Positions 23,918 through 32,726 of a stretch of 64,000 nt of DNA are shown here, piece by piece. A program made the translations under genes and the position numbers. The notes beneath the pieces are model-generated. The model saw only the letters and a list, made by a program, of their open reading frames with translations. It had not been told where the DNA came from and did not search any database. The DNA comes from Streptomyces rubellomurinus (lineage in GTDB: Bacteria > Actinomycetota > Actinomycetes > Streptomycetales > Streptomycetaceae): the NCBI RefSeq assembly GCF_000961885.1, contig NZ_JZKH01000033.1:1-64000 (forward strand). Direction: 5' to 3'. Each line of letters starts with the position of its first letter. The stretch's first letter is position 1.

Positions 23918-25624
23918 TCAGCCGTAGGAGATGTTGGCGCAGGGGTCGTCGTCCGCCGAGCGGGCCGCGCCGGCCACGCTGGTCGGCAGCGGCGCGGGCG
24001 CGCCGGCGGGAGCCCCCGGGGCGCCGGACGCGGCGGGCGGGTTGGCGGCGGCGAAGTCGCGGCCGATGACGACGCTGACGCCCTTGCCGGCGCCGCCGGG
24101 CTCGACGGTCGAGCCCGGGAACAGCTTGGCGATCGCCTCGGCGGCGCTCTTCTCGCCGCTGCCGTATTCGACGAGGGTGGTGGCGTGCGCCTTGGTGCCG
24201 CTCGCGTTGCCGACGGTGACGGAGGTGTAGCCCGCGCCCTTGACGGCCTCCGCGGCCTTGCCCGCGAGCCCGGCGCCGCCGGTGCCGTTGAGCACGGTGA
24301 CCTTCACCTCGGCGGCCTTGGCGTCCGGCGGCGCGGCCGGGGAGGGGGAGGCCGGTGCGGCCGGCGTGGTGGGCGCGGCGGACTCGGTGCCGGCCGGGGC
24401 GGGCGCGCTCGCGTCCTGGCCGTCGATCGTGCGATCGGCCTTGAGCGCGGCCCACAGCTGGTCCACGTCCGGGTGCACCAGGGCGACCCGGGGGCCCTCG
24501 TAACGCCACGGCGCGGTGAGGAACTTGACGTCGTGCAGGTCGACGTCCTTGATCGACATGGCGAAGGAGATCAGCTTGGCGGCCGAGCCGAGGTCGGGGT
24601 CGACGGTCAGCGACTTGGTGCCCGCGTCGGCCAGCGGCAGCAGGGTGGTCGGGTCCATGCCGCGCGACTTGACCTCCTTGATGAGCGAGGAGAGGAAGGC
24701 CTGCTGGCGCTTGGTGCGGCCGATGTCGGAGCCGTCGCCGATGCCGTGCCGGATCCGGACGTAGTCGAGCGCCTGCTGGCCCTCGACCTTCTGCTTGCCC
24801 TTGGCGAAGATCAGCTTGCCCTTGTGGCCCAGGTTCGGGTTGAGGTCTCCCTCGTGGATGTCGTTCGGCAAGCAGACCTCGACGCCGCCGACCGCCTTGG
24901 TCATCGAGGCGAAGCCGTTGAAGTCGACCACGATGGTGTGGTCGACGCGCAGGTTGGTCAGCTTCTCGACGGCGTTCTGGGTGCAGGCCGGGTTGCCCTG
25001 CTCGGTGTCGCCCACCGAGAAGGCGCTGTTGAACATCACATTGGTCTGCTCCTTGGTCCACTTGCCGTTCGGGAGCTTGCACGGCGGGAGGGTGACCAGG
25101 GAGTCGCGGGGGATGGAGATGCCGACCGCGTGCTTGTGGTCGGCGTAGACGTGCAGCAGGATCGCGGTGTCCGAGCGGGCACCGCCGTCCCCGCCGCCGC
25201 CGAGGTCGCTGTTGCCGTTGCCGCGGCTGTCCGAGCCGATCAGCAGGACGTTCACCGGGGTGCGGCCCTGGGCGTCCGGGGCGGCGGCCTCCGGGCGGTC
25301 CTTGCTGAGCGCGTCGCCGTCGAAGGTGGTGATGTTGCTGTTCAGGCGGTAGTAGATGGCGCCGCCGGCGAGGACCAGCACCGAAGTGATGCCGGCCGTG
25401 ACCCAGAGCACCTTCTGCTTGGTGCTGCGCTTGGGCTTCGGCTTGGCGCGCCCGGACCGGGGCGCCCCCGCAGCCCCGCCGTCCGCCTTGCCGTCCGGCT
25501 TCGCGTCCGGCTTCGCGTCCTTTGTGCGGCGGTCCGCCCGACGTCCCCCGGGTCGGTGCGAGGAATTCTCGTCTACGGGGGAACCCCTGCGCCCAGACAC
25601 GTCGTCATCCTCCACAGTCGCCAC
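23918..25624 (-). CDS. LCP (LytR-CpsA-Psr) family cell-wall glycopolymer ligase
   Basis: 568 aa from GTG. A charged cytoplasmic leader (Lys/Asp/Arg rich, about 70 residues) and one membrane helix (VLWVTAGITSVLVLAGGAIYY) precede the LCP domain. Key Arg/Asp residues are in LLIGSDSRG, SDTAILLHV, SIPRDS and ALDYVRIRHG..DIGRTKRQQ. The C-terminal part after a Pro/Ala/Ser linker is a LytR_C domain (VKVTVLNGTGGAGLAGKAAEAV). LCP enzymes transfer teichoic acid or other glycopolymers from a lipid carrier to peptidoglycan on the outer membrane face. It is monocistronic. Confidence 0.93.
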   Translation of the reverse strand: MATVEDDDVSGRRGSPVDENSSHRPGGRRADRRTKDAKPDAKPDGKADGGAAGAPRSGRAKPKPKRSTKQKVLWVTAGITSVLVLAGGAIYYRLNSNITTFDGDALSKDRPEAAAPDAQGRTPVNVLLIGSDSRGNGNSDLGGGGDGGARSDTAILLHVYADHKHAVGISIPRDSLVTLPPCKLPNGKWTKEQTNVMFNSAFSVGDTEQGNPACTQNAVEKLTNLRVDHTIVVDFNGFASMTKAVGGVEVCLPNDIHEGDLNPNLGHKGKLIFAKGKQKVEGQQALDYVRIRHGIGDGSDIGRTKRQQAFLSSLIKEVKSRGMDPTTLLPLADAGTKSLTVDPDLGSAAKLISFAMSIKDVDLHDVKFLTAPWRYEGPRVALVHPDVDQLWAALKADRTIDGQDASAPAPAGTESAAPTTPAAPASPSPAAPPDAKAAEVKVTVLNGTGGAGLAGKAAEAVKGAGYTSVTVGNASGTKAHATTLVEYGSGEKSAAEAIAKLFPGSTVEPGGAGKGVSVVIGRDFAAANPPAASGAPGAPAGAPAPLPTSVAGAARSADDDPCANISYG

Positions 25625-25870
25625 GAAACCCCCGCTCGGAGCGGTGGGTCTGCGTGGACGGGGCCGGAGTCGATCCGGGCAGGCCCAGCGCTGAACTCTC
25701 GCACCGCAAACTTTTACACCGCTGTAGAACGCCAGTGGAGCATACTAGGCGCAGATGAGAAAACCAGCTGGTCAGATTGGTCCGCAAGCTCGGACGGATC
25801 TGATCGGCGGGCTGCCTCTCGCGTGCTGCTCCCGCGTCGAACGACACGAACGACTCGAACGAGGAGCACC

Positions 25871-26257
25871 ATGATTCACCGGATCGCACGCGTGACGGCC
25901 GGCGCCCTGGTGGCACTGCTGGCCGCCATAGGCCTGACCGCCGCGGCGTCCAGCGCGACGGCGGTGGCCGCGCCCAGGTCCGCGGCGGCCGTCACGGGAA
26001 CCGAGGGTACTGCGCGCACCGCCGGTACGGTCGGGCAGGCCCCGGCAGCGGCCCGCACGGAGGCCCGGCCGGTGCAGGCCGGTCAGGCCGCCGCGGGCAC
26101 GAACCTCGCGGCCAAGGACGACAAGAAGAAGAAGTCGGGCTTCTTCGCCAAGCTCGGCAAGTTCCTGCTGGTTGTGATCATTGTCATCATCCTGCTCGTC
26201 CTCCTGCTGATCTGGGGGATCGTCCACCTGGTGAAGCGGATCTTCCGCCGCCGCTGA
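25871..26257 (+). CDS. small exported protein with C-terminal membrane anchor
   Basis: 128 aa; ATG with GAGGAG 4 nt upstream. A signal peptide (to about residue 34, ATAVAAP), a low-complexity Ala/Thr/Glu region, a lysine cluster (KDDKKKK) and a strongly hydrophobic helix (FLLVVIIVIILLVLLLIWGIVHLV) end in a basic tail KRIFRRR. No family is recognised. The architecture suggests a small envelope protein with its middle part outside. It is divergent from the LCP gene over 246 bp, which fits a cell-envelope role. Confidence 0.75.
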   Translation: MIHRIARVTAGALVALLAAIGLTAAASSATAVAAPRSAAAVTGTEGTARTAGTVGQAPAAARTEARPVQAGQAAAGTNLAAKDDKKKKSGFFAKLGKFLLVVIIVIILLVLLLIWGIVHLVKRIFRRR

Positions 26258-26271
26258 CCGCCGCTGACCGG

Positions 26272-26306
26272 CGGGTGGCTCGCCCCGGCCCGGGGCGGGC
26301 CACCCG
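26272..26306 (+). terminator. GC-rich hairpin
   Basis: CGGGTGGC-T-CGCCCCGG pairs with CCGGGGCG-G-GCCACCCG with one mismatch, just after the small exported protein gene. Confidence 0.7.
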
Positions 26307-26357
26307 GGCGCGATTGGCCCTGGCCCGGCCGGACGGACCCGGCCGAGGACGAGCGCC

Positions 26358-26453
26358 ATGAGCGACCTCCCCGAGCCCCACCGGACCACCCCGGCCGCAC
26401 TGCACCCCGAGGACCTGTGGGCGGACCTGGCCGGGGCGCCGGCGAAGCTCTGA
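26358..26453 (+). CDS. possible 31-aa peptide
   Basis: ATG with GAGGA about 8 nt upstream; MSDLPEPH at the start, AGAPAKL at the end. Acidic and Pro rich, with no recognised motif. It may be chance in this GC-rich DNA; codon choice looks gene-like. Confidence 0.3.
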   Translation: MSDLPEPHRTTPAALHPEDLWADLAGAPAKL

Positions 26454-26540
26454 GCCGGGGGCCGCAGGCCCGTTCAGGCGTTCATCGCACTTTCCGGCCC
26501 GTGGCGCGCCCCGCCCCGGTCGACGCCCGTCGATGCCCTA

Positions 26541-26590
26541 CGTTCCCGTGCGTGGCCGTTCGTGACCGTCCGTGTCCGTCCGTGGCCGTG
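26541..26590 (+). repeat. five 10-bp tandem units
   Basis: Units of the form CGTGNCCGTY in exact 10-bp steps (CGTTCCCGTG, CGTGGCCGTT, CGTGACCGTC, CGTGTCCGTC, CGTGGCCGTG), 65 bp upstream of the secreted protein gene. Confidence 0.85.
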
Positions 26591-26654
26591 CGCCGGCGGC
26601 CCGGTCACGAACTCCCACCCGCTCCGGAACGCAGAGACCACGGGAGACCACCCC

Positions 26655-27212
26655 ATGAAGATCGCCGTCCGCGGTGCCCTGCTCGCCGCCGCCGTCTCGC
26701 TGTGCGCCGCGGTACCGCTCCTCGCCGGGGCCTCGGCCCACGCCGGCTCGACGACGCCCACCACCGATGCCACCTGTGTGCTGAAGGGCCACGGCGTCTT
26801 CACGGCCGCGCTGGACCAGGGCGGCCTCGACCTCCCGCTGAGTGACACGCTGGCCATGACCGGCACCGTGACGTGCGTGGACGCCGCCGGCGCGCCCGCG
26901 GGCACCGGCACCTTCGAGCGGACGGTCACCATGCCGGCCGCGTCCTGCACCGGCGACGAACACGGGGACACGGCCACCACGACCGTCCACTGGACCGACC
27001 GGAGCGCGTCCACCTTCGACTTCAGCAGGATCGACGTCGTGAAGGTGAACGGCACCGCCTCACTGGTCGCCGCCGGCGCCGTCGAGGCGAGCAGCGCGCG
27101 CTTCGCGGGCGACGCCCTCAACGCCGTGGGCACCAGCGACGGCACGGGCTGCGGGACCCCGGCGGGCGAGACCGCCCTCGACTCGACCCTCGTGCTCCGG
27201 CTCACCCACTGA
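26655..27212 (+). CDS. secreted hypothetical protein
   Basis: 185 aa; ATG with CGGGAG upstream. A signal peptide (KIAVRGALLAAAVSLCAAVPLLAGASAHA, cleavage near AHA-GS). The mature part is mostly Thr/Ala/Asp with four Cys (TCVLK, TCVD, SCTGD, GCGTP) that could form two disulfides. The pattern looks all-beta. No family is recognised. The EF-hand gene starts 36 bp downstream on the same strand with a strong RBS, so the two are probably co-transcribed. Confidence 0.75.
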   Translation: MKIAVRGALLAAAVSLCAAVPLLAGASAHAGSTTPTTDATCVLKGHGVFTAALDQGGLDLPLSDTLAMTGTVTCVDAAGAPAGTGTFERTVTMPAASCTGDEHGDTATTTVHWTDRSASTFDFSRIDVVKVNGTASLVAAGAVEASSARFAGDALNAVGTSDGTGCGTPAGETALDSTLVLRLTH

Positions 27213-27248
27213 CCGACCCCGCTCCCGCATCCAGAAGGAGGACCCGAG

Positions 27249-27782
27249 ATGCCGTTCCCGCAGACCGAGCCGCACCCGGCCCCGGCCGACCCCGCACTCC
27301 CCAAGGCCCGCGTCTACGCCATGCTCGACACGGACGGAGACGGAGTCGCCTCCCGGCACGACTACTTCGTCCGGATCGAACGGGCCCGGCAGGCGACCGG
27401 ACGCGCCGAGGACGACCCGCTGGTCGCCGTCGCCCGCGCCACGGGCGAACGGGCGTGGGCGGCGATGGACGCCAACGGCGACGGCGTGATGACCTACCAG
27501 GAGTACGCGGCCTGGGTGGACGCCGAGAAGTTCGACACCGTCTGCCAGTACGCCCTGGGCGCGCTGTTCGACCTCGCCGACGCCGACCGGGACGGCGCCC
27601 TCGACCGCTCCCAGTTCACGGCGCTGCGCCAGGCCCTGGGCAACCCGGCCGACCACGCCGACGCGGCCTTCGACGCGCTGGACGGCGACGGCGACGGACG
27701 CGTCAGCCGGCAGGACTACCTGGCCTCGATCCGCGCGTACGTCACGGGCGCCGACTCCCCGATGGGCGAAGCCCTCTACTGA
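27249..27782 (+). CDS. four-EF-hand calcium-binding protein (calerythrin-like)
   Basis: 177 aa; ATG preceded by AAGGAGG. Four EF-hand loops at residues about 27-38 (DTDGDGVASRHD), 74-85 (DANGDGVMTYQE), 111-122 (DADRDGALDRSQ) and 145-156 (DGDGDGRVSRQD). Loop 3 ends in Gln and loops 1 and 4 in Asp instead of the usual Glu, so affinity may vary. No signal peptide, so it is cytoplasmic. Homologues in actinomycetes (calerythrin, CabB-like) buffer or sense Ca2+. Confidence 0.9.
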   Translation: MPFPQTEPHPAPADPALPKARVYAMLDTDGDGVASRHDYFVRIERARQATGRAEDDPLVAVARATGERAWAAMDANGDGVMTYQEYAAWVDAEKFDTVCQYALGALFDLADADRDGALDRSQFTALRQALGNPADHADAAFDALDGDGDGRVSRQDYLASIRAYVTGADSPMGEALY

Positions 27783-27866
27783 CCGCCGCACCTTCCGGGG
27801 CCGCGCCCACAACACCGCGCCCACAACGCCGCGCGCTGACCCCGGGCCCGCCGTCGAAGTCCTCGG

Positions 27867-27912
27867 CCGGGCGGTGCCCCGCCCGGAGGCCCCGCCCGGC
27901 TACGGGCGGGGC
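27867..27912. terminator. two GC hairpins between convergent genes
   Basis: CCGGGCGG/CCGCCCGG (27867-27886), then GCCCCGCCC (27889-27897) with 27904-27912. The second stem spans the stop codon of the phosphatase gene. Confidence 0.6.
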
Positions 27913-29657
27913 GTGGGGCGGGCGGCGAGGAGGGCGATGTCGTCCTCGGCGGCGTCCGTGGCGAGGGCCTGGAGGACGGCGTCGAGGAGGGCGTCGAGGT
28001 TGCCGGTGGCGGGCAGGCGCAGGGCGGCGAGGCGTTCGAGGGAGGTGTCGATGTCCTCCTCGCGGCGCTCGACCAGGCCGTCGGTGTACAGCAGCAGGGT
28101 CTGGTCGGGGGCGAGCGGGTGGGTGGTCTGCTCGTAGCCGCCGAGGCCGGTGCCCAGCGGCGGGCCGGTGGGGATGCCGAGCAGTTCGGTGGGGCGGTCG
28201 GGGGCGATCAGGGCGGGCGGGAGGTGCCCGGCGCTGGAGAGCGTCCAGCGGCCGCGGCCCGGGTCGGCGAGGACCAGCAGGCAGGTCGCGGGGCGGGCGG
28301 AGTCGTCGGCGGAGATGACGGCGTCGAGCTGCCGCAGGATGCGGTGCGGCGGCAGGTCCATCCCGGCGACGTCGCGCAGCGCCGAGCGGTAGTGGCTCAT
28401 GTCGACGGCGGCCTCCACGCCGTGCCCCATGACATCGCCCATGGCGAGCAGCGTCCGGCCGAACGGCAGCCGGACGGTCTCGTACCAGTCGCCGCCGACC
28501 ACCGAGGCGCTGCCGGAGGGCAGGTAGCGGGAGGCGAGCGTGAGGTTCTGGTGCGGGTTGCCGGGTTCGCTGAGCAGGGCCCGCTGGAGTTCCAGGGCGA
28601 TGCCCTGGGAGCGGGCGTAGCGGCGGGCGTGGTCGAGGCCGGTGGCGGCGCGGGCGGTGACGGCGCCGATCAGGTCGGCGTCCTCGGGGGTGAAGGCGGG
28701 CGCGGCGGCGGTGCGGCCGAGGGTGAGCAGCCCGACCAGCCGGCCGCGGGCGGCGAGCGGCAGGACGAGCAGGGAGGCGGTGCCGGCCGGGCAGCCGTCC
28801 TGCGGCTCGGGCGTGCCGAGCACGGCGGCGCCGACGGCCAGGGCGCGTTCCGCGGCGGAGCCCGCGCGGGGCCGGACGGCGCCGCCGGGGCCGGGGGAGC
28901 CGACGGCGTGCGGCGCCGAGACGGCGGCCCGGTGCAGGCGGCCGGGCGCGCCGTGGCCGATCCGGGGCGGTTCGGCCTCGGGCGGCAGGAGGTCGACGAC
29001 GGCGTGGTCGGCCAGCCGGGGCACCAGGAACGCGGCGAGTTCGGCGCTGGTGGTGCCGAGGTCCAGCGTGCTGCCGATCTGCTCGTCGGCGGCTTCGAGC
29101 AGCGCCAGCCGGGTCTGCGCGGGGCCGGCCGGTACGGGCTCGCCCGGTACGGCCCGGCCCTGCGCCTGGTCGTCGAGCACGGCGACGACCACGCCGGTGA
29201 TCCGGTCGGCCCGCCGCAGCGCCCGGTAGCGCACCCGCAGGCCGGGCGGTACGGGGGCACCCGCGCCCTCGGGCCCGCCGGTGAGCTGGTCGCGGTCCTG
29301 CCCGTCCGCGAGGACCCGGCGCAGCACGGCGGCGGCCGGCCCGAAGGCGGTGGCCTCGGCCGGGCGGCCGAGCAGGTCCGCCCGGTGCAGGCCGGTGGCG
29401 GCGGTGAAGGCGGGGTTGAGGTACTGCCAGCGCAGCCGCTCGTCCAGCAGGGCGACGCCGGCCGGCACCCCGGCGAGCACGTCGGCCAGCAGCTCCGGGT
29501 CGGCGTCGCCGGGGGCCTTCCGACGCGCGCCGCCCTCGCTACTGTCGGTGACCGCGACGAGGCTGGCGGCGAGCGCCGCCGCCGTGGCCACCAGGGACCG
29601 GGAGCCCGGTGCGGTGGGTCGGGAGCCTGCCGCTCGTCTGCGGTGCCGGAACTGCAT
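27900..29657 (-). CDS. SpoIIE-type PP2C phosphatase with PAS and GAF domains
   Basis: 585 aa from ATG (no clear RBS; the frame is open further upstream). The N-terminal 40 residues are Ala/Arg rich with a weakly hydrophobic stretch. A PAS domain follows (AGVPAGVALLDERLRWQYLNPAFTAATG), then GAF-like (residues about 210-370, LLVLPLAARGRLVGLLTLG), then the PP2C/SpoIIE catalytic part with GGDWYE, MGDVMGHGVEAA, YTDGLVERR and EDDIALL. The usual GGDWYD acid is Glu here. These enzymes dephosphorylate anti-sigma antagonists in partner-switching networks. It is monocistronic and divergent from the ROK gene. Confidence 0.9.
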   Translation of the reverse strand: MQFRHRRRAAGSRPTAPGSRSLVATAAALAASLVAVTDSSEGGARRKAPGDADPELLADVLAGVPAGVALLDERLRWQYLNPAFTAATGLHRADLLGRPAEATAFGPAAAVLRRVLADGQDRDQLTGGPEGAGAPVPPGLRVRYRALRRADRITGVVVAVLDDQAQGRAVPGEPVPAGPAQTRLALLEAADEQIGSTLDLGTTSAELAAFLVPRLADHAVVDLLPPEAEPPRIGHGAPGRLHRAAVSAPHAVGSPGPGGAVRPRAGSAAERALAVGAAVLGTPEPQDGCPAGTASLLVLPLAARGRLVGLLTLGRTAAAPAFTPEDADLIGAVTARAATGLDHARRYARSQGIALELQRALLSEPGNPHQNLTLASRYLPSGSASVVGGDWYETVRLPFGRTLLAMGDVMGHGVEAAVDMSHYRSALRDVAGMDLPPHRILRQLDAVISADDSARPATCLLVLADPGRGRWTLSSAGHLPPALIAPDRPTELLGIPTGPPLGTGLGGYEQTTHPLAPDQTLLLYTDGLVERREEDIDTSLERLAALRLPATGNLDALLDAVLQALATDAAEDDIALLAARPTPRP

Positions 29658-30053
29658 AGGGCCAATGATCACGCGCCGGAGCCCGGCGCGCCCACACCGG
29701 GATGAAAGTTTGACTGCCCGGAGGCGTTGTTGTAACAGGGCGGATGTGCATCGTGCACGTGCGCGCGGGCACGCTCGCATGGTTGCCCTCCGTCGTCGAA
29801 GCGGGTTCGCGCGAGGTCAGCGGACCGCCCCCGGCCGCCCGGCCCCGGGACGCCGCCTCCGCGGCCCTGAACGATCGTCCGGTGACGGTCCGTCCGCTGC
29901 CGGTCCTCGTTGTTCCTCGCCGATCGCCGGGTGGTGACCACCGGTCATACTGGGCGGCGGCGTCCGACCCCGGGCGTCGCGGGCCGCGCCCGGCCGCACC
30001 CGACCGGCTCGCGCCGCCCGCCGGTCGGCCGTACGCCCACCCCGGAGGCCTTG
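29658..30053. other. 396-bp divergent intergenic region
   Basis: Lies between the phosphatase and ROK regulator starts. It has one promoter-like pair (see 29710) and short self-complementary GTGCAT/GTGCAC bases near 29742-29760. No convincing gene was seen in either direction. Confidence 0.5.
29710..29738 (+). promoter_or_regulatory. promoter-like TTGACT-N17-TAACAG
   Basis: Good -35 and correct spacing, but the -10 lacks the final T. It could serve the ROK gene through a long leader. Confidence 0.3.
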
Positions 30054-31280
30054 ATGACCCGCCACCTGCCGTCCCACCGCCCGGCGGCCGGCGCCCGGGC
30101 GGTGCCGTGGAACCGGCAGCGGCTGCGCAGCAACAACGAGTGGCTGCTGCTGGAGCTGCTGCGCACCGGCGGCGGCTCCTCCCGGGCCCAACTGGCCCGG
30201 GACACCGGCCTGTCCAAGCCGACGGTGTCCGCCGCGCTGGCCGAGCTGGAGCGCGCGGGGCTGGTCCGCACGGCCGGGCGGGTGGCGCCCGAGCGGGGCC
30301 GTACGGCCGTGCTGTACGAGGTCGACCCGACCGCCGGGCACGTGCTCGGGGTGGACGTCGGCCGGGCCCGGCTGCGGGTGGCGGTCGCCGACCTGGCGGG
30401 GACGGTGCTGGTCCGCCGGGACGTCGCCAACCGGGGCCGCTCGGCCGACGCCGTCGCGGACGCGGTGGTCGAGGCCGCGCGCGGCGCGACCGAGGAGGCG
30501 GGCCTGTCACCCGCGGACGTGGTGCACGCGGTGATCGGCACCCCCGGGGTCTGGGACGAGCAGCGGCGCGGCGTGCGGTACGCCACCAGCCTGCCGGGGT
30601 GGGGGCGGCCGGGCCTGTTCGACCGGATCGGGGCGGGCCTGGGCACGACGGTCTCGGTGGCCAACGACGCCAACCTGGCGGCCCTCGGCGAGTACACCCT
30701 CGGCGCCGGCCGGGGCAGCCGGATGTTCGCCTACCTGCTGGTCGGCACCGGGCTGGGCCTGGGCGTGGTCAAGGACGGCGAACTGCTGGTCGGCGCCCAC
30801 GGCGGGCTCGGCGAGATCGGCCTGGTGCCGCTGCCCGGCCGGCCGGGGGAGCCGGTGGTGACCATCGAGCAGGAGGCCGCCGCGGACGCGGTGGTGCGCG
30901 CGGCCCTGGACTTCGGCCTGGACGCGGGCTCCGGTCCGGCCCGGCGGGTCACCGCGGCGCGGGTCTTCGAGCGGGCCCGGGCCGGGGACGGGGCGGCGCT
31001 GAAGGCGGTGCGGCAGGAGGCCGAGCGGCTGGCCTACGCGGTGGCCGTGCTGTCGGCCGTCCTCGACCCGGACCTGGTGGTGCTCGGCGGCGGTCTGGGC
31101 ACCAGCGCGGACCTGCTCCTGGAGCCGCTGGAGCAGGCCCTGCACCGGCTCGCCCCGATGCGGCCGACGCTCGCGCCGAGCCTGCTGGGGGAGGAGGCGG
31201 TGCTGCTCGGCGCGGTCGCCACGGCCCTGGAGACCGCCCGGCCCGAGGTGTTCGAGCGCCGGACGGCGGGGCTGGGCTGA
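30054..31280 (+). CDS. ROK-family transcriptional regulator
   Basis: 408 aa; ATG with GGAGG 6 nt upstream. An N-terminal winged helix (residues about 20-80, LLLELLRTGGGSSRAQLARDTGLSKPTVSAAL) is fused to a ROK sugar-kinase-like domain (VLGVDVGRARLRVAV; VANDANLAALGEYTLGAG; AHGGLGEIG). The Cys-rich zinc motif of ROK kinases is absent, consistent with a regulator. ROK regulators usually repress sugar-uptake or catabolic genes and respond to a sugar. No transporter genes are adjacent, so the target is unknown. A strong hairpin follows. Confidence 0.9.
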   Translation: MTRHLPSHRPAAGARAVPWNRQRLRSNNEWLLLELLRTGGGSSRAQLARDTGLSKPTVSAALAELERAGLVRTAGRVAPERGRTAVLYEVDPTAGHVLGVDVGRARLRVAVADLAGTVLVRRDVANRGRSADAVADAVVEAARGATEEAGLSPADVVHAVIGTPGVWDEQRRGVRYATSLPGWGRPGLFDRIGAGLGTTVSVANDANLAALGEYTLGAGRGSRMFAYLLVGTGLGLGVVKDGELLVGAHGGLGEIGLVPLPGRPGEPVVTIEQEAAADAVVRAALDFGLDAGSGPARRVTAARVFERARAGDGAALKAVRQEAERLAYAVAVLSAVLDPDLVVLGGGLGTSADLLLEPLEQALHRLAPMRPTLAPSLLGEEAVLLGAVATALETARPEVFERRTAGLG

Positions 31281-31282
31281 CG

Positions 31283-31324
31283 GCCCGTCCGGCCGGGCCG
31301 CGTCGACGGTCCGGCCGGACGGGC
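31283..31324. terminator. 14-bp hairpin
   Basis: GCCCGTCCGGCCGG (31283-31296) pairs exactly with 31311-31324, between the convergent ROK and protease genes. Confidence 0.75.
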
Positions 31325-31348
31325 GCCGCTCCCGGCGGCCCGGTGAGT

Positions 31349-31389
31349 CAGTGGCCCAGTGGCTCAGCGACTCAGTGACCCAGTGGCCC
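31349..31389. repeat. five 8-bp tandem units (CAGYGRCY)
   Basis: Units start at 31349, 31357, 31365, 31373 and 31381 in exact 8-bp steps. They lie between the hairpin and the stop codon of the minus-strand gene. Confidence 0.85.
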
Positions 31390-31395
31390 GGAGGA

Positions 31396-32614
31396 TCAGC
31401 CGGTGGCCAGGGTCAGGCCGTACGTGCTGAGGATCGGGTTGACCGGCTGGAAGAAGGTCTCCCCGCCCGAGGTGCAGTCGCCGGAGCCGCCCGAGGTGAC
31501 CCCCTGGGCCTGGCTGCCGGAGATGAACGAGCCGCCGGAGTCGCCCGGTTCGGCGCAGACCGTGGTGCGGGTGAGCCCGTAGACGGTGCCCTCCGCGTAG
31601 TTGACGGTCGCGTTGAGCTCCTGGACGGTGCCGCAGTGCCAGCCGGTGGTGGAGCCGGAGCGGCAGACCGAGCCGCCGACCGGCTGCTCCTGCGAGCCGG
31701 AGACCGTCACCGCGCCGCCCGCGTAGTCGTTCACCTGCGGCTGGGCGGTCCAGTCCGGGCCGGCCGCGACCCACGAGTAGTCGTTGCCGGGGAAGGTCGA
31801 GCCCTGGAAGGTGCCGATCGAACCGCCGCCGTCGCTGGTGGCGTTGGAGCCGGGCTGGCCGCAGTGGCCGGCGCTGACGAAGCCCGGCTGGCCGTTCTGG
31901 GTGACCGGGAAGCCGATCGAACAGCGGGCGGCGTCGTCGATGTAGTAAGCGTCCCCGCCTCGCAGGTCGGCGAGCGGGCGGGGCACGGCGGCGGGCCCGC
32001 TCGACCCGGACCAGCGCCCGGTCCACGCCGGAGTCCCGCAGGAACGTTTCGGTACGGGCGGCGTCGGTGGAGCGCACCACCACGCTGTTGGTCCGGACGT
32101 CGACGTACCAGAGCGGGGTGGCCCCGGGTGCGGCGGCGGCGACGGCCGCGTCCAGCCGCCGCTTGGCGCCGTCGAGGGCGGCGAGGCCGTGGCGGACCAC
32201 GGTCGCCCGGCCGCCGTGGGCGGTGACGGCGCGGGCGGCGGAGGCGTCCGTGGTGGCCACCACCAGGGTGGCGTCCGGCCCGTCCACCCAGGCCCCGGCC
32301 CAGCGGTCGCCGAGCGTGCGGGCGAGCGCGCCCTGCACCGCGGCGGCCCGCGCCTCCCGGGCGAGGCGCCGGGCGGCGGCCTGCGGGGACAGGCCGAGGT
32401 CGCGCTGGTAGGCGCGCAGCAGTGCGGGCGGCGCGGCGGTGACGGCGGCGGCCGGGTCGGCCGGGTCGGCCGGGTCGGCCGGGGCGACGGTCAGGGCGGC
32501 GGCGATGGACGGTTCGTCGGCCGGCGCGGGGGCGGGCGCGCTGACGGCGGGGGCGGCGGTCAGCACGACGCCCGCGAGCGCGGTGGCGACAGCGAGCGCA
32601 CGAATGCGGAGCAT
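31396..32614 (-). pseudogene. streptogrisin-type (S1E) secreted serine protease, split by a frameshift
   Basis: The 5' part has ATG with GAGGAG 6 nt upstream, a signal peptide (LRIRALAVATALAGVVLTAAPAVS) and an alpha-lytic-type propeptide (LLRAYQRDLGLSPQAAARRL ... LVRVE). In this frame the sequence then turns Arg rich and loses homology. The mature protease resumes in another frame (PRPLADLRGGDAYYI) with His in VSAGHCG, Asp in NDYSW and Ser in GDSGGSF intact, and six Cys. The break is at the GC run 31989-32000: removing one base there joins VE-RPAAVPRPL, as in intact homologues. It may be a true frameshift, a sequencing error in a GC run, or (least likely) programmed. All other parts look functional. 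Confidence 0.75.
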
Positions 32615-32726
32615 GGGGGTCTCCTCGGTCCGGCGTGGGGGTTGCCGGAACCGTAGAGGGCCCAGTGCATTGACCGGAACATGTCGAAGACCCCCGCTCG
32701 CGGGAGCTATACCCCCGGCGGGCGGG

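Larger units (their letters stand above)
26258..26654. other. 397-bp interval: hairpin, possible mini-ORF, 10-bp repeats
   Basis: It holds the hairpin at 26272-26306, a possible 31-codon gene (26358-26453) and the 10-bp repeat array at 26541-26590. Nothing else is recognised. Confidence 0.6.

Noticed and set aside
29744..31378. Plus-strand frame starting in the phosphatase-ROK intergenic region
   Set aside because: It runs through the ROK gene in another frame with Gly/Arg/Ala-rich composition; no gene start support.
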